NCBI RefSeq assembly: GCF_021021415.1
Contig: NZ_JAINWJ010000015.1
Span: 62,001-126,000, forward strand
Direction: 5' to 3'
Source of the DNA: Martelella mediterranea
GTDB taxonomy: Bacteria; Pseudomonadota; Alphaproteobacteria; Rhizobiales; Rhizobiaceae
DNA length: 64,000 nt
Part shown: piece by piece, positions 43,029 through 52,082 of the stretch
Numbering within the stretch: the stretch's first letter is position 1
How the letters are laid out: every line of letters starts with the position of its first letter
Translations under genes and position numbers: made by a program
The notes under the pieces: generated by a model
The model's database searches: none
Told to the model about the DNA's origin: nothing
Seen by the model: the letters and a program-made list of their open reading frames with translations, nothing else

Positions 43029-43443
43029 GCGACGCTCCCCAATCCTGTTTTGCGTGGATAGACAGTGAGCCAACGTGCGGCCCGTGGCTTTGTTCCTCGC
43101 GCGGGCGTCGGTCCCAAGCCCCATCAGACCAAAGTGGCAAAGGGCAGAAATGCCGCCGCGTCTTGACCCCGAGTCGTTTTCGGCGCTACATTTTTGCCTA
43201 AGAAGCGGTCAGGCGTATTTTTTGTGCAACAAAAGACGCGCCCAACGCGTTAGGGAGGGTGCTTCACCTTCAGTGAAGTCTGATAGTTTCTTTTCAAAGC
43301 GAAATGCCGACCCGGTGCTCCGGGCCGCGACTGATGGATTTTGCCAACGACGCCGGGACAGGGGCCGCCCCGGTCAATCGCCTTTTTGCCCCGCAGGAGT
43401 TCGGTCCCGGCACGCCGCCGGTTGAAAATGAGGGAGGACTTAC
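43029..43443. promoter_or_regulatory. Control region of the ABC operon
   Basis: 415 bases without a gene. Imperfect inverted repeat at 43213-43239 (GCGT..TTTTGT-gca-ACAAAA..ACGC) and dyad CTTCAC-cttca-GTGAAG at 43262-43278. The second resembles a repressor operator in layout. No regulator gene of the LacI or similar type is encoded in the operon, so the cognate regulator lies elsewhere. GGGAGGACTTAC precedes the ATG at 43444. Confidence 0.45.
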
Positions 43444-44787
43444 ATGTCGACTTTGAGCAAACTGACCGCCGCTCTGGCGCTTTCCGCCAGCACCGCCACC
43501 ATGGCGCAGGCGGATACGATCCGCTTCTGGACCACGGAGGAGCAGCCGGAGCGCCTTGCCAAACAGCAGGAAATCGCCGATCAGTTCCAGGAAGCGACCG
43601 GCCACGAGGTTCAGGTCATTCCGGTGACCGAGACCGATCTTGGCACCCGCGCCACCGCAGCCTTTGCCGCCGGCGACCTTCCCGATGTGATCTACCACAC
43701 CGTGCAATATGTCCTGCCATGGGCCGAAGCCGGCATTCTGGACGTCGAAATCAACGATGAGATCGTCAACGATCTCGGCATCGACACCTTCGCGCCCGGC
43801 GCGATCGAGATGGCGCAGTTCGAGGGCATGACCGCTGCCGTGCCGGTCGATGGCTGGACGCAGATGATCATCTACCGCAAGGACCTGTTCGACGAGAACG
43901 GCCTTGCCGCGCCGGATTCCTATGAGAACATCGCAACGGCGATCGAGGCGCTGCACAATCCGCCGGAAATCTACGGCTTCGTCGCCGCCACCAAGATCGA
44001 CGAGAACTTCATGAGCCAGGTTCTGGAACATGTCTTCCTCGCCAACGGCGTGACGCCGGTCGATGAAAACGGCTTCAAGCCGCTGGATGAGGCGAAGACG
44101 ATCGAAGTTCTGGAATTCTACAAGACGCTCGCCGATGCATCGCCCGCCGGCGAACTCTACTGGGACCAGTCGCGCTCGCTCTATTTCGACGGCAAGGCGG
44201 CGATGATCATCTGGTCGCCCTTCATCCTCGATGAGCTCGCCGGCCTGCGCGACAGCGCGCCGCCGACCATCAATGACGACCCGACCTCCACCGAACTGGC
44301 CCAGAAGACCGATGTCGTTACCACCTTCTCCGGCCCCTCCAATCCGGATGGCGCGGCCTGGGCCGATATCCGCTATCTCGGCGTGACCGCGGACGCCAAT
44401 ATCGATGTCGCCGCCGACTTCATCAAGTTCTCGATGGATGAGGGCTATATGAGCACGCTGTCGATGGCGCCGGAAGGCAAGTTCCCGGTCCGTCGCGGCA
44501 CCGCGGATGAACCCACAGCGTTCGTCGAGGAATGGGCGACGCTGCCGGTCGGCGTCGACCGCAAGGCCCCGCTTGCCGATCTCTACCCGGAAGCGACGGT
44601 GGACAAGATCGTGACAGGTCTTGAAACCGCCAATCGCTGGGGCGTGAAGGAAGGCCAGCTCGCGCTCGCCTCCAAGATGATCAACAGCCAGATCATCAAT
44701 CAGGTCGTGCGCCAGTATATCGACGGCGAGATTGACGGGCAGCAGGCCGTCGAAAGGCTCAACACGGAGCTAGGCGCAATCAACTGA
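43444..44787 (+). CDS. Carbohydrate ABC transporter substrate-binding protein
   Basis: 447 residues. Signal peptide at about 1-23 (ALALSASTATMAQA). Family 1 extracellular solute-binding fold: IRFWTTEEQPERLAKQQEIADQF, AAGDLPDVIYH, WTQMIIYRKDLFDENGL and SPFILDELAG. Periplasmic component delivering a sugar or glycoside to the permeases encoded downstream. Substrate unknown, but the operon's hydrolase hints at a glycosylated glycerate or similar compatible solute. Confidence 0.9.
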   Translation: MSTLSKLTAALALSASTATMAQADTIRFWTTEEQPERLAKQQEIADQFQEATGHEVQVIPVTETDLGTRATAAFAAGDLPDVIYHTVQYVLPWAEAGILDVEINDEIVNDLGIDTFAPGAIEMAQFEGMTAAVPVDGWTQMIIYRKDLFDENGLAAPDSYENIATAIEALHNPPEIYGFVAATKIDENFMSQVLEHVFLANGVTPVDENGFKPLDEAKTIEVLEFYKTLADASPAGELYWDQSRSLYFDGKAAMIIWSPFILDELAGLRDSAPPTINDDPTSTELAQKTDVVTTFSGPSNPDGAAWADIRYLGVTADANIDVAADFIKFSMDEGYMSTLSMAPEGKFPVRRGTADEPTAFVEEWATLPVGVDRKAPLADLYPEATVDKIVTGLETANRWGVKEGQLALASKMINSQIINQVVRQYIDGEIDGQQAVERLNTELGAIN

Positions 44788-44893
44788 TTGCCCTTTCGGG
44801 AAAACCGCCGGGCGGGTCTTCTGAACCGCCCGGCCGCTCCTGCAGCGCGTCCCCGCCGGGCGCGCGAACAGTCTCCAGGCCGGAAACGATCGC

Positions 44894-46192
44894 ATGACAG
44901 ACACAACCGAAACGACGCCGAAGGGGCCGCCCAAGACCATAGGCCGCATGGCCAGGCGCGAAATGCGCTTTGCCTATTCCATGCTGGCGCCGACCTTTCT
45001 GATCGTGCTCGCCGTCGTGCTGATGCCGCTGATCGCCAATTTCTGGATCTCGTTCAAGCCGGTTCAGCTTTCCGACCTGCGCCCGCCGCAGCTCAACATC
45101 AATGAGCGCATTCGCGGCGATATCGAAAACGCCGGCGATGCGGTCGAACTCGAATACCGGTTGCGCAACACCTCTCAGGATGCCTCGATCTACGAGGCCG
45201 GCTTCGTCGATATCGTTCCCGACGGCCTGACGGTGACCGGCGCTGATGAGCGCTGCGTGGTCGAGGACCGGCAGGTGAGTTGCACGCTTGGCGATCTGCC
45301 GCCGAAATTCCGGGACAGCATCCGTCTTCAGGTGATCGCCGACCCCGCCTATCTGCAGACGCCGGTGAACCCGCGCGACAGCGATCCGGCCGCCTTCGGC
45401 AGCGCGGAAAACATCCTGACCAATTTCGAGTTCACGCTCGACAATTTCGTGCGCATCTTCTCCTCGCAGGATTTCTGGAAGGTTCTGCGCGTCACCTTCT
45501 ACTACACCGTGTTCGGCACGGCGAGCGCGCTGGTGCTGGGCCTGTTCGCCGCGCAGCTTCTGAACCAGAGCTTTCGCGGGCGCACGGCGCTGCGCGGCCT
45601 GTTCCTGTTTCCCTATGTCGCCCCGGTCATCGCCGTCGCCTTTACGTGGGTCATTCTGCTCGATCCCTATTCGGGCACGCTCAACGCGCTGCTGGTACGC
45701 TCCGGCATGATCGGCGCGCCGGTGGATTTCTTCGGCCAACGCGACATCCCGATTTCCGTGTTCGGTCTCACCTTCAATTTCCCGGTGGCGCTGACGACGG
45801 TGATCGCGTTCGAGGCGTGGCGCTATTTCCCGCTGTCCTTCCTGTTCATCCTGGCGCGCATGCAGGCGCTTTCCACCGATGTCTACGAGGCCGCCGAGAT
45901 CGACGGCGCGACGCCGCTGCAGCAATTCTGGTACATCTCGCTGCCCCAGCTTGTCGGCATTCTGGCGGTGCTGTTCCTGCTGCGCTTCATCTGGACCTTC
46001 AACAAGTTCGACGACATCTTCCTTTTGACCGGCGGGGCTGCGGGAACGCGCACGCTGACGGTCGATGTCTATGAGCAGGCTTTCGCCGTCTCCAATCTCG
46101 GCGCGGGTGCCGCAGTCGCGGTGGTGGTGTTCGTCGTGCTTCTGGCATTCGCGCTGCTGTTCTTCAAATTCTCACCGCAGGACGAGGGATGA
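44894..46192 (+). CDS. Sugar ABC transporter permease with extra periplasmic domain
   Basis: 432 residues, about 130 more than typical MalF-type permeases of this group. TM1 lies near residues 30-50. Residues about 70-160 form an inserted beta-rich domain (VELEYRLRNTSQDASIYEAGF, VDIVPDGLTVTG, CTLGDLPP) that resembles DUF11-like Ig repeats and would face the periplasm. Standard permease helices follow, with the EAA loop EAAEIDGATPLQQFWYISLP. Ends by overlapping the next permease (ATGA). Confidence 0.87.
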   Translation: MTDTTETTPKGPPKTIGRMARREMRFAYSMLAPTFLIVLAVVLMPLIANFWISFKPVQLSDLRPPQLNINERIRGDIENAGDAVELEYRLRNTSQDASIYEAGFVDIVPDGLTVTGADERCVVEDRQVSCTLGDLPPKFRDSIRLQVIADPAYLQTPVNPRDSDPAAFGSAENILTNFEFTLDNFVRIFSSQDFWKVLRVTFYYTVFGTASALVLGLFAAQLLNQSFRGRTALRGLFLFPYVAPVIAVAFTWVILLDPYSGTLNALLVRSGMIGAPVDFFGQRDIPISVFGLTFNFPVALTTVIAFEAWRYFPLSFLFILARMQALSTDVYEAAEIDGATPLQQFWYISLPQLVGILAVLFLLRFIWTFNKFDDIFLLTGGAAGTRTLTVDVYEQAFAVSNLGAGAAVAVVVFVVLLAFALLFFKFSPQDEG

Positions 46193-47439
46193 TGCGTATC
46201 GGAACCGGTTTCATCGCCGCCATCCTTCTCGGCGCCTTCTGGGGCGCGGTCTGGATGGTCGTCATCGGCCTGATCTACACGCTGTTCGCCGGCGAGCCCA
46301 GCGCGCCGCAGGTTTGGGTGGCAGCCCTTGCCGGTGCGATCGGCGCGGCGATCTACATCCTGTCGCCGGTGAAGACCCGCGACCGTCCAAAGGCGCGCGG
46401 CACAAGGCTTCAGGCCGTCATTGTCATTGCCATCTTCGCGGTGCTGATGCTCGTGACCTTCGGTGAGCCCTTCGGCCTGTCGCTGCTCTACACCACACTC
46501 TATCAGCTTGTGGCGCTCGTCGCCTTCATCGCCGCTCTGTGTTGGTCGATCGTGGCGGCGCTTCACGACCAGCCGGCCGGCAATATCGGCCGCTATCACC
46601 TGGAAGTCGTGTTCCTGCGGTTCATGAAGGGGCTGGGGCTGACTCTGTTCACCATCGTCGTGGCCCTGCCCTTCTATGTGATGGTGATGACGAGCTTCAA
46701 AAGCCAGCAATCGCTGGTCTCCAACCCGCTCGATCTTTCGATCGATCTGTCGCAGGGGCTTTCCGGCCTGTTCAGCTCCTATATCGAGCTGTTCACCACC
46801 TATCATTTCGGCACGTTCCTGATGAATTCGGCGATCGTCTCGGTCGCCACCGTCGTGATCACGCTGGTGTTCGCAGTGCCGGGCGCCTATGCGGTGGCCA
46901 GGCTGCGGTTTCCCGGCCAGAACTTCCTGTCGCGCTCGATCCTGCTGATCTACATGGTGCCGGCCATCGTTCTGGTGATCCCGCTCTATTCGGCCTTTTC
47001 GCAGATCGGCCTCAGGAATTCGCTATTCGGCTTGATGATCGTCTATCCGGCGACCACCATCCCCGTCGCGCTTTACATGCTGCAGGGCTATTTCCGCGGC
47101 CTGCCGTCCGAGCTGGAAGAGGCCGGGTTGATGGACGGGCTGAAACGGCCGGGCGTGATCATGAAGATCACCCTGCCTCTTGCCCTGCCAGCGCTCGCCT
47201 CCGTCGCGCTCTACGTGTTCATGATCGCCTGGAACGAATTCCTGTTCGCCTTCATGTTCCTCGATGACATCAACATGTTCACGCTCTCGCGCGGCGTTGT
47301 CTCGCTCAATTCGTCTGAGGTGCCGCGCCAGCATCTGATGGCGGGCGCGGTGATCGCGACCGTGCCGGTGCTGGTCGTGTTCCTGTGGTTCGAACGCTTC
47401 CTGGTGGCGGGGCTGACCGCCGGCAGCGTGAAAGGATGA
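46189..47439 (+). CDS. Sugar ABC transporter permease with N-terminal membrane extension
   Basis: 416 residues against about 280 for usual MalG-type permeases. The first 130 residues add about four hydrophobic segments (FIAAILLGAFWGAVWMVVIG, VWVAALAGAIGAAIYIL, and two more). The standard core follows: FYVMVMTSFKSQQ, PGAYAVARLRFPG, the EAA loop EEAGLMDGLKRPGVIMKITL and a C-terminal FLVAGLTAGSVKG. Both ATG codons at 46189 and 46192 are possible. Confidence 0.87.
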   Translation: MMRIGTGFIAAILLGAFWGAVWMVVIGLIYTLFAGEPSAPQVWVAALAGAIGAAIYILSPVKTRDRPKARGTRLQAVIVIAIFAVLMLVTFGEPFGLSLLYTTLYQLVALVAFIAALCWSIVAALHDQPAGNIGRYHLEVVFLRFMKGLGLTLFTIVVALPFYVMVMTSFKSQQSLVSNPLDLSIDLSQGLSGLFSSYIELFTTYHFGTFLMNSAIVSVATVVITLVFAVPGAYAVARLRFPGQNFLSRSILLIYMVPAIVLVIPLYSAFSQIGLRNSLFGLMIVYPATTIPVALYMLQGYFRGLPSELEEAGLMDGLKRPGVIMKITLPLALPALASVALYVFMIAWNEFLFAFMFLDDINMFTLSRGVVSLNSSEVPRQHLMAGAVIATVPVLVVFLWFERFLVAGLTAGSVKG

Positions 47440-47441
47440 GC

Positions 47442-48731
47442 ATGCATAGCTCGCTGAAACAACAGGCCATCGACATTCTCCGCATGAACGACCGCGGCGG
47501 CTATACCGTGCCGACCGCGCGGCTATACCCCTACCAGTGGGAATGGGATTCCGTGTTCGCCGCGCTCGGCTTCGCGACCTTCGACCGCGACCGGGCATGG
47601 CAGGAGATCGAGACACTGTTTTCCGGCCAGTGGGCCGACGGCATGGTGCCGCACATCATCTTCCACAAGACAGACCCGGACTATTTCCCCGGTCCCGAGA
47701 TGTGGAAATCCAACACTGTGCCCCCCTCCTCCGGGCACTCCCAGCCACCCGTCGCCGCAAGCGCGGTGCTAACGATGATGAAGACCGGCGGCGCAATGGA
47801 CCGCGTGCGGGCAAAGGCGCTGTTCGAAAGGCTTGTCCGTTGGCATCGGTGGTTCCACACCTATCGCGATCCCGATGAAACCGGGGTGGTGGGCATCATT
47901 CACCCGTGGGAATCCGGCCGCGACAATTGCCCGGACTGGGATATCGGCATGGCTGAGGTGGCCGTGCCCGAGGACCTCGGCGACCTGCCGCGCCGCGACA
48001 TCACCCATGTCGACCCGTCCGAACGGCCGACGGCGGAGCAATATAACCGCTACCTCGCCATCGTGAAATTCGGCCACGAATGTCAATGGGACCACCTGGA
48101 GATCGCCCGCAATGGCCCGTTCTTCATGGTCGACCCGTGCGTCCAGTTCGCGCTGATGCGCGGCGACCGCGACCTTGCCGAACTCGCCGGCGAATTCGGC
48201 GAGCCGGGCATTCGCGACGAGGCGGAAAGCTGGCTGAAGCATTCCAAGGAAGGCTGCGAAAGCTTCTGGAGCGAGGAGGTCGGCGGCTTCGTGGCCAAGG
48301 ACTTGCGCTCCGGCGGGCTCTCCACCGCCTTCACCAATGCGTCGGCCATGGCGCTCTACGCCGATGCCGGCACGCCGGACCAACAGTCGCGCTCGGTCGC
48401 CGAAATCGTCGCCATTCTCGACAACTGCACCTATGGCTTTCCGAGCTGGGACCCGCGCGACGAGCAGTTCGAAAGCCGGCGCTACTGGCGTGGGCCGATC
48501 TGGTCGGTCGTGAATTACATGATCGCCATCGGCCTTGCCGAAAAGGGCGAGACGGCGCTTTCCGAACGGCTTCGGGCCGACACGCGCAAGGCGGTGGAAA
48601 AATCCGGCTTCTACGAATATTTCGACCCGCTTTCGGGCGAGGGTCTGGGCGGCAAGCTATTCACCTGGACGGCGGCCATCCATCTGGCCTGGGCCATGGG
48701 CGACGACATGCTGCAGGCTGAAGGAGAATGA
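47442..48731 (+). CDS. GH63/MGH1-like glycoside hydrolase (glucosyl/mannosyl-glycerate hydrolase-like)
   Basis: 429 residues from the ATG at 47442 (AAGGA five bases upstream; an ATG at 47436 overlaps the permease stop). An (alpha/alpha)6-barrel enzyme: YPYQWEWDSVF, GMVPHIIFH, SQPPVAASAV, the acid-containing segment HPWESGRDNCPDWD (residues 154-167), FPSWDP, YWRGPIWSVVNYM, and YEYFDPLSGEGLGG with the likely base Glu. No signal peptide, so it acts in the cytoplasm on an imported solute. Closest known activities are mannosylglycerate and glucosylglycerate hydrolases; trehalase-like or other alpha-glycosidase action is an alternative. Confidence 0.82.
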   Translation: MHSSLKQQAIDILRMNDRGGYTVPTARLYPYQWEWDSVFAALGFATFDRDRAWQEIETLFSGQWADGMVPHIIFHKTDPDYFPGPEMWKSNTVPPSSGHSQPPVAASAVLTMMKTGGAMDRVRAKALFERLVRWHRWFHTYRDPDETGVVGIIHPWESGRDNCPDWDIGMAEVAVPEDLGDLPRRDITHVDPSERPTAEQYNRYLAIVKFGHECQWDHLEIARNGPFFMVDPCVQFALMRGDRDLAELAGEFGEPGIRDEAESWLKHSKEGCESFWSEEVGGFVAKDLRSGGLSTAFTNASAMALYADAGTPDQQSRSVAEIVAILDNCTYGFPSWDPRDEQFESRRYWRGPIWSVVNYMIAIGLAEKGETALSERLRADTRKAVEKSGFYEYFDPLSGEGLGGKLFTWTAAIHLAWAMGDDMLQAEGE

Positions 48732-48732
48732 T

Positions 48733-49785
48733 ATGGGCTCCATAAAGCTCGATAACGTGGAAAAATGGTTCGGCGACCTGCAGGTCATCAAGGGCATCGA
48801 CCTTGAGATTGCCGACGGCGAGTTCGTGATCTTCGTCGGCCCATCGGGCTGCGGAAAATCGACGCTGCTCCGGATGATCGCCGGGCTCGAGGAAACCAGC
48901 CGCGGCCGCATTCTGCTCGACGGCGACGACGTGACCGACCGCCTGCCATCCGAACGCGGCCTTTCGATGGTGTTCCAGTCCTACGCGCTCTATCCGCATA
49001 TGGATGTGCGCGACAATATGGGCTTTTCGCTGAAGACGGCCGGCAGCCCGAAATCGGAAATCGAGGAAAAGGTCGGCCGCGCCGCCGAAATCCTCAAACT
49101 CGACGATTATCTCGACCGCCGCCCCAAGGCACTTTCCGGCGGCCAGCGCCAGCGCGTCGCGATCGGCCGCGCGATTGTGCGCGAACCCAAGGGTTTTCTG
49201 TTCGACGAACCGCTCTCCAATCTCGACGCCGCGCTGCGCGTCGAAATGCGCTTCGAGATCGCCCGCCTGCACGAAACGCTCGGCACGACAATGATCTACG
49301 TGACCCACGACCAGGTCGAGGCGATGACGCTGGCCGACCGGATCGTGGTGCTGAAGGACGGGAAGATCATGCAGATCGGAAGCCCACGCGACCTCTACGA
49401 AAAACCCGACAATTTGTTCGTGGCGCAATTCATCGGCTCGCCGAAGATGAACATCCTGCCGTGTACCGGCGGCGACGGAAAATATGCCATCGAAGGCCAT
49501 GGCGGCGGCGCGCTGCCGGATGGCACCGGTGACGCGCCGACATCGCTCGGCATCCGCCCTGAACACATTGAAGTCGTCGCCCCCGGCGAGGGCCAGGTCA
49601 CCGGCACGGTCGAGATCGACGAGTATCTTGGTTCCGACACGTTTCTCTATGTCGATTGCGGCACCGCCGGCCGCCTGATCGTGCGCGTCGCGGAGATCGA
49701 GGCCGGGATGCGCCGCAAGCAGGTCGGCTTGAAATTTCGGCCGGAGAAACTACACTTTTTCAACGATGCGGGCGCCTCGATCTGA
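48733..49785 (+). CDS. Sugar ABC transporter ATP-binding protein (MsmK/UgpC type)
   Basis: 350 residues from the ATG at 48733 (AAGGAGAA upstream). Walker A VGPSGCGKST, Q-loop VFQSYALYP, signature LSGGQRQRVAIGRA, Walker B FLFDEPLSNLDA and H-loop YVTHDQVEAM. The C-terminal MalK-type regulatory domain includes LGIRPEHIEV. Powers the two permeases encoded upstream; last gene of the operon. Confidence 0.92.
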   Translation: MGSIKLDNVEKWFGDLQVIKGIDLEIADGEFVIFVGPSGCGKSTLLRMIAGLEETSRGRILLDGDDVTDRLPSERGLSMVFQSYALYPHMDVRDNMGFSLKTAGSPKSEIEEKVGRAAEILKLDDYLDRRPKALSGGQRQRVAIGRAIVREPKGFLFDEPLSNLDAALRVEMRFEIARLHETLGTTMIYVTHDQVEAMTLADRIVVLKDGKIMQIGSPRDLYEKPDNLFVAQFIGSPKMNILPCTGGDGKYAIEGHGGGALPDGTGDAPTSLGIRPEHIEVVAPGEGQVTGTVEIDEYLGSDTFLYVDCGTAGRLIVRVAEIEAGMRRKQVGLKFRPEKLHFFNDAGASI

Positions 49786-49830
49786 ACCGGACTTTGACCC
49801 GCGCGCAATCGGAAAAGCCGAAGGGAAGCC

Positions 49831-50190
49831 ATGACCGTCAAACGCATCGTCGCCAATATCGCCACTCAGTCGATCCCGGAGCGCCGCCGTTTCTATGAGG
49901 AACTGCTGGGGCTGAAGGCGGTGATGGATCACGGCTGGATCGTCACCCTGGCGTCGGACGAACGCGCGCGGGTCCAGATCGCATTCGCAAGCGAAGGCGG
50001 TTCCGGCACGCCGGTACCCGATCTTTCCATCGAGGTCGATGATCTTGACGAGGTCCTTGCCCGGGCAGAGGCGATGGGCCTTGCCCTCGCCTATGGCCCC
50101 GCCGACGAACCCTGGGGCGTGCGCCGTTTCTTCGTGCGCGATCCCGATGGCCTGCTGCTCAACATCCTCACCCACGCGGACGCGACGTGA
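49831..50190 (+). CDS. VOC-superfamily (glyoxalase-like) protein
   Basis: 119 residues with the beta-alpha-beta-beta-beta VOC fold: IATQSIPERRRFYEELLGLKAV, then DLSIEVDDLDEVLARAEAMG, and WGVRRFFVRDPDGLLLNI. Possible metal ligands include H39 region and the final Asp/Glu zone, but they are not clearly conserved. Follows the ABC operon by 45 bases; function unknown. Confidence 0.8.
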   Translation: MTVKRIVANIATQSIPERRRFYEELLGLKAVMDHGWIVTLASDERARVQIAFASEGGSGTPVPDLSIEVDDLDEVLARAEAMGLALAYGPADEPWGVRRFFVRDPDGLLLNILTHADAT

Positions 50191-50193
50191 GCC

Positions 50194-50649
50194 TCAGGAA
50201 GACGGGCAGACAAACGGCGTCTTGCGGCCGCCGTCATAGGGCACCCCATAACCGCCGGTCAGCAGCAATGTTGTGAGATCGCCCTTCTCAGGCACGCCGA
50301 CATCGGCCACCACACGACCGAAATACTTGTCGCCCGCGATCGCGCGCAGTTCCACCCGGTCGCCCTCGTGCAGCAGCGAGATCACATAATCTTTCGCGAT
50401 GTTGGCCGCTTCCTTCTCGGCCCCGCAGGACGAGCGGAGCTCCGGCGTATCGACGCCGCGCACCCGAACAAGCGTCTCGATGATCTGCCCCGGCCATGGC
50501 CGCGCCTCGACCGCAATCGTATCGCCATCGACCACCCGCACGACCTCCGCGCTCACCGGCCCGGCGAATATCTCGACGGCGCCGGCGACAGGCGGCAGCG
50601 ACAGGAAAACGGCGCAGAACAGCGCGCATGTGGAAAAGGAGTGATTCAT
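50194..50649 (-). CDS. Secreted thermonuclease-like (SNase) protein
   Basis: 151 residues with a signal peptide (FSTCALFCAVFLSLPPVAGA). SNase-fold motifs: VVRVVDGDTIAVEA, VRVRGVDTPELRS with catalytic Arg and Glu, EAANIAKDYV and DKYFGRVVADV with the second catalytic Arg. Extracytoplasmic phosphodiesterase is likely. Convergent with the VOC gene, 3 bases between stops. Confidence 0.85.
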   Translation of the reverse strand: MNHSFSTCALFCAVFLSLPPVAGAVEIFAGPVSAEVVRVVDGDTIAVEARPWPGQIIETLVRVRGVDTPELRSSCGAEKEAANIAKDYVISLLHEGDRVELRAIAGDKYFGRVVADVGVPEKGDLTTLLLTGGYGVPYDGGRKTPFVCPSS

Positions 50650-50705
50650 GACAAAGGAATTTATTCCTTTGTTTCCGTAGCATCAATAGGAATTTTTACC
50701 CATAG

Positions 50706-50996
50706 TTAAAAATCGATTGCCCGGCCCTTGATCTCCCAGTCACCAAACCGGGCCGGATCAAGTCCGCCACGCCCCCCGAGTTCGGTTGCCGGCTTGCCAG
50801 CCGGGCGTGCGGCGTCGCGGCGACGTTCCTCGGCCTCGGCAAGGGCCCGTTTCGCGGCCTCGGGCAGATCGCGGCGCGACGCATCGGGCGCGTCGGCGGG
50901 CTTTTCCGGCGTCGACGTCAGCGCCGCCAGATCGGCTGCCGATGGCAGGCCGGCGATATCGTTTTCGTTGCTGTTGCCGTCGTTTCCGTCTGTCAT
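50706..50996 (-). CDS. DUF1674 protein, SDHAF4-like succinate dehydrogenase assembly factor
   Basis: 96 residues from the ATG at 50996. Disordered, Ala/Glu-rich N-terminus, then the conserved C-terminal signature [22 protein letters not shown] found in SDHAF4/DUF1674. These factors aid FAD-loaded SdhA assembly. It is divergent from htpX, 138 bases between starts. Confidence 0.88.
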   Translation of the reverse strand: MTDGNDGNSNENDIAGLPSAADLAALTSTPEKPADAPDASRRDLPEAAKRALAEAEERRRDAARPAGKPATELGGRGGLDPARFGDWEIKGRAIDF

Positions 50997-51134
50997 GCCA
51001 CGTCTTTCGTCAATCAAATCCCGCAAAATCCCGCAGGCGCCGCAATATTGATATATGCGCGACCATGCCCCAATTATAGGGCAAGCTTCAACCAATCTGA
51101 AGAGTTCCTCTTTGTCGCTTCAGGAGACCTGGAC

Positions 51135-52082
51135 ATGAATTTCGTTCGCACCGCCATGCTGCTTGCCGCGATGACGGCGCTGTTCATGGGCATCGGTTAT
51201 ATGCTCGGCGGCCAGAGCGGCATGGTGATCGCCTTTGTCGTTGCCGCCGGCATGAACGTTTTCTCCTACTGGAATTCCGACCGCATGGTGCTGAAAATGT
51301 ACGGCGCCCAGGAGGTCGATGAGCGCACGGCGCCGGAATTCTACGGCATGGTGCGCGAGCTTGCCGGCCGCGCCGGCCTGCCCATGCCCAAGGTTTACCT
51401 CTATGACAGCCCGCAGCCGAACGCCTTCGCTACTGGCCGCAACCCGCAAAACGCGGCCGTCGCCGCCTCGACCGGCATTGTGAAAATGCTCTCGCGCGAG
51501 GAGCTTGCGGGCGTGATGGCCCATGAGCTTGCGCACGTCCAGCACCGCGACACGCTGACCATGACGATCACCGCCACCCTTGCCGGCGCGATCTCGATGC
51601 TCGCCAATTTCGCCTTCTTCTTCGGGCGCGGACGCGACAATCCGCTCGGTATTGTCGGCGTTCTGCTGATGATGATCGTCGCCCCGATGGCGGCGGCGCT
51701 GGTGCAGATGGCGATCAGCCGCACCCGCGAATATTCGGCCGACCGGCGCGGCGGCGAGATCTGCGGCAACCCGATGGCGCTTGCCTCCGCGCTGCAGAAA
51801 ATCCATCACGGGGCGCAGGCGATCCACAATGAACGCGCCGAGCGCAACCCGGCGACGGCGCACATGTTCATCATCAACCCGCTCTCGGGCCAGAACATGG
51901 ACAATCTGTTTTCGACCCATCCCAACACCGAAAACCGGATCGCGGCCCTTCGCGATCAGGCTGCAAGCATGGGGCAGACCTCGACGCAGGGCTACCGGCC
52001 TGCTACAGCGACCCGCAGATCGCAGTCGGTTCCCAACACCGGCAACGGCAATGAACCGCCCTTCAAAGGTCCCTGGTCTTGA
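51135..52082 (+). CDS. htpX: Membrane zinc metalloprotease HtpX
   Basis: 315 residues from the ATG at 51135 (CAGGAGACC upstream). Two N-terminal membrane helices, the zinc motif HELAH (H130-H134) in [16 protein letters not shown], two further helices, and the third ligand Glu region [13 protein letters not shown]. Membrane protein quality control. Its stop overlaps the rsmB start region (TTGA). Confidence 0.94.
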   Translation: MNFVRTAMLLAAMTALFMGIGYMLGGQSGMVIAFVVAAGMNVFSYWNSDRMVLKMYGAQEVDERTAPEFYGMVRELAGRAGLPMPKVYLYDSPQPNAFATGRNPQNAAVAASTGIVKMLSREELAGVMAHELAHVQHRDTLTMTITATLAGAISMLANFAFFFGRGRDNPLGIVGVLLMMIVAPMAAALVQMAISRTREYSADRRGGEICGNPMALASALQKIHHGAQAIHNERAERNPATAHMFIINPLSGQNMDNLFSTHPNTENRIAALRDQAASMGQTSTQGYRPATATRRSQSVPNTGNGNEPPFKGPWS

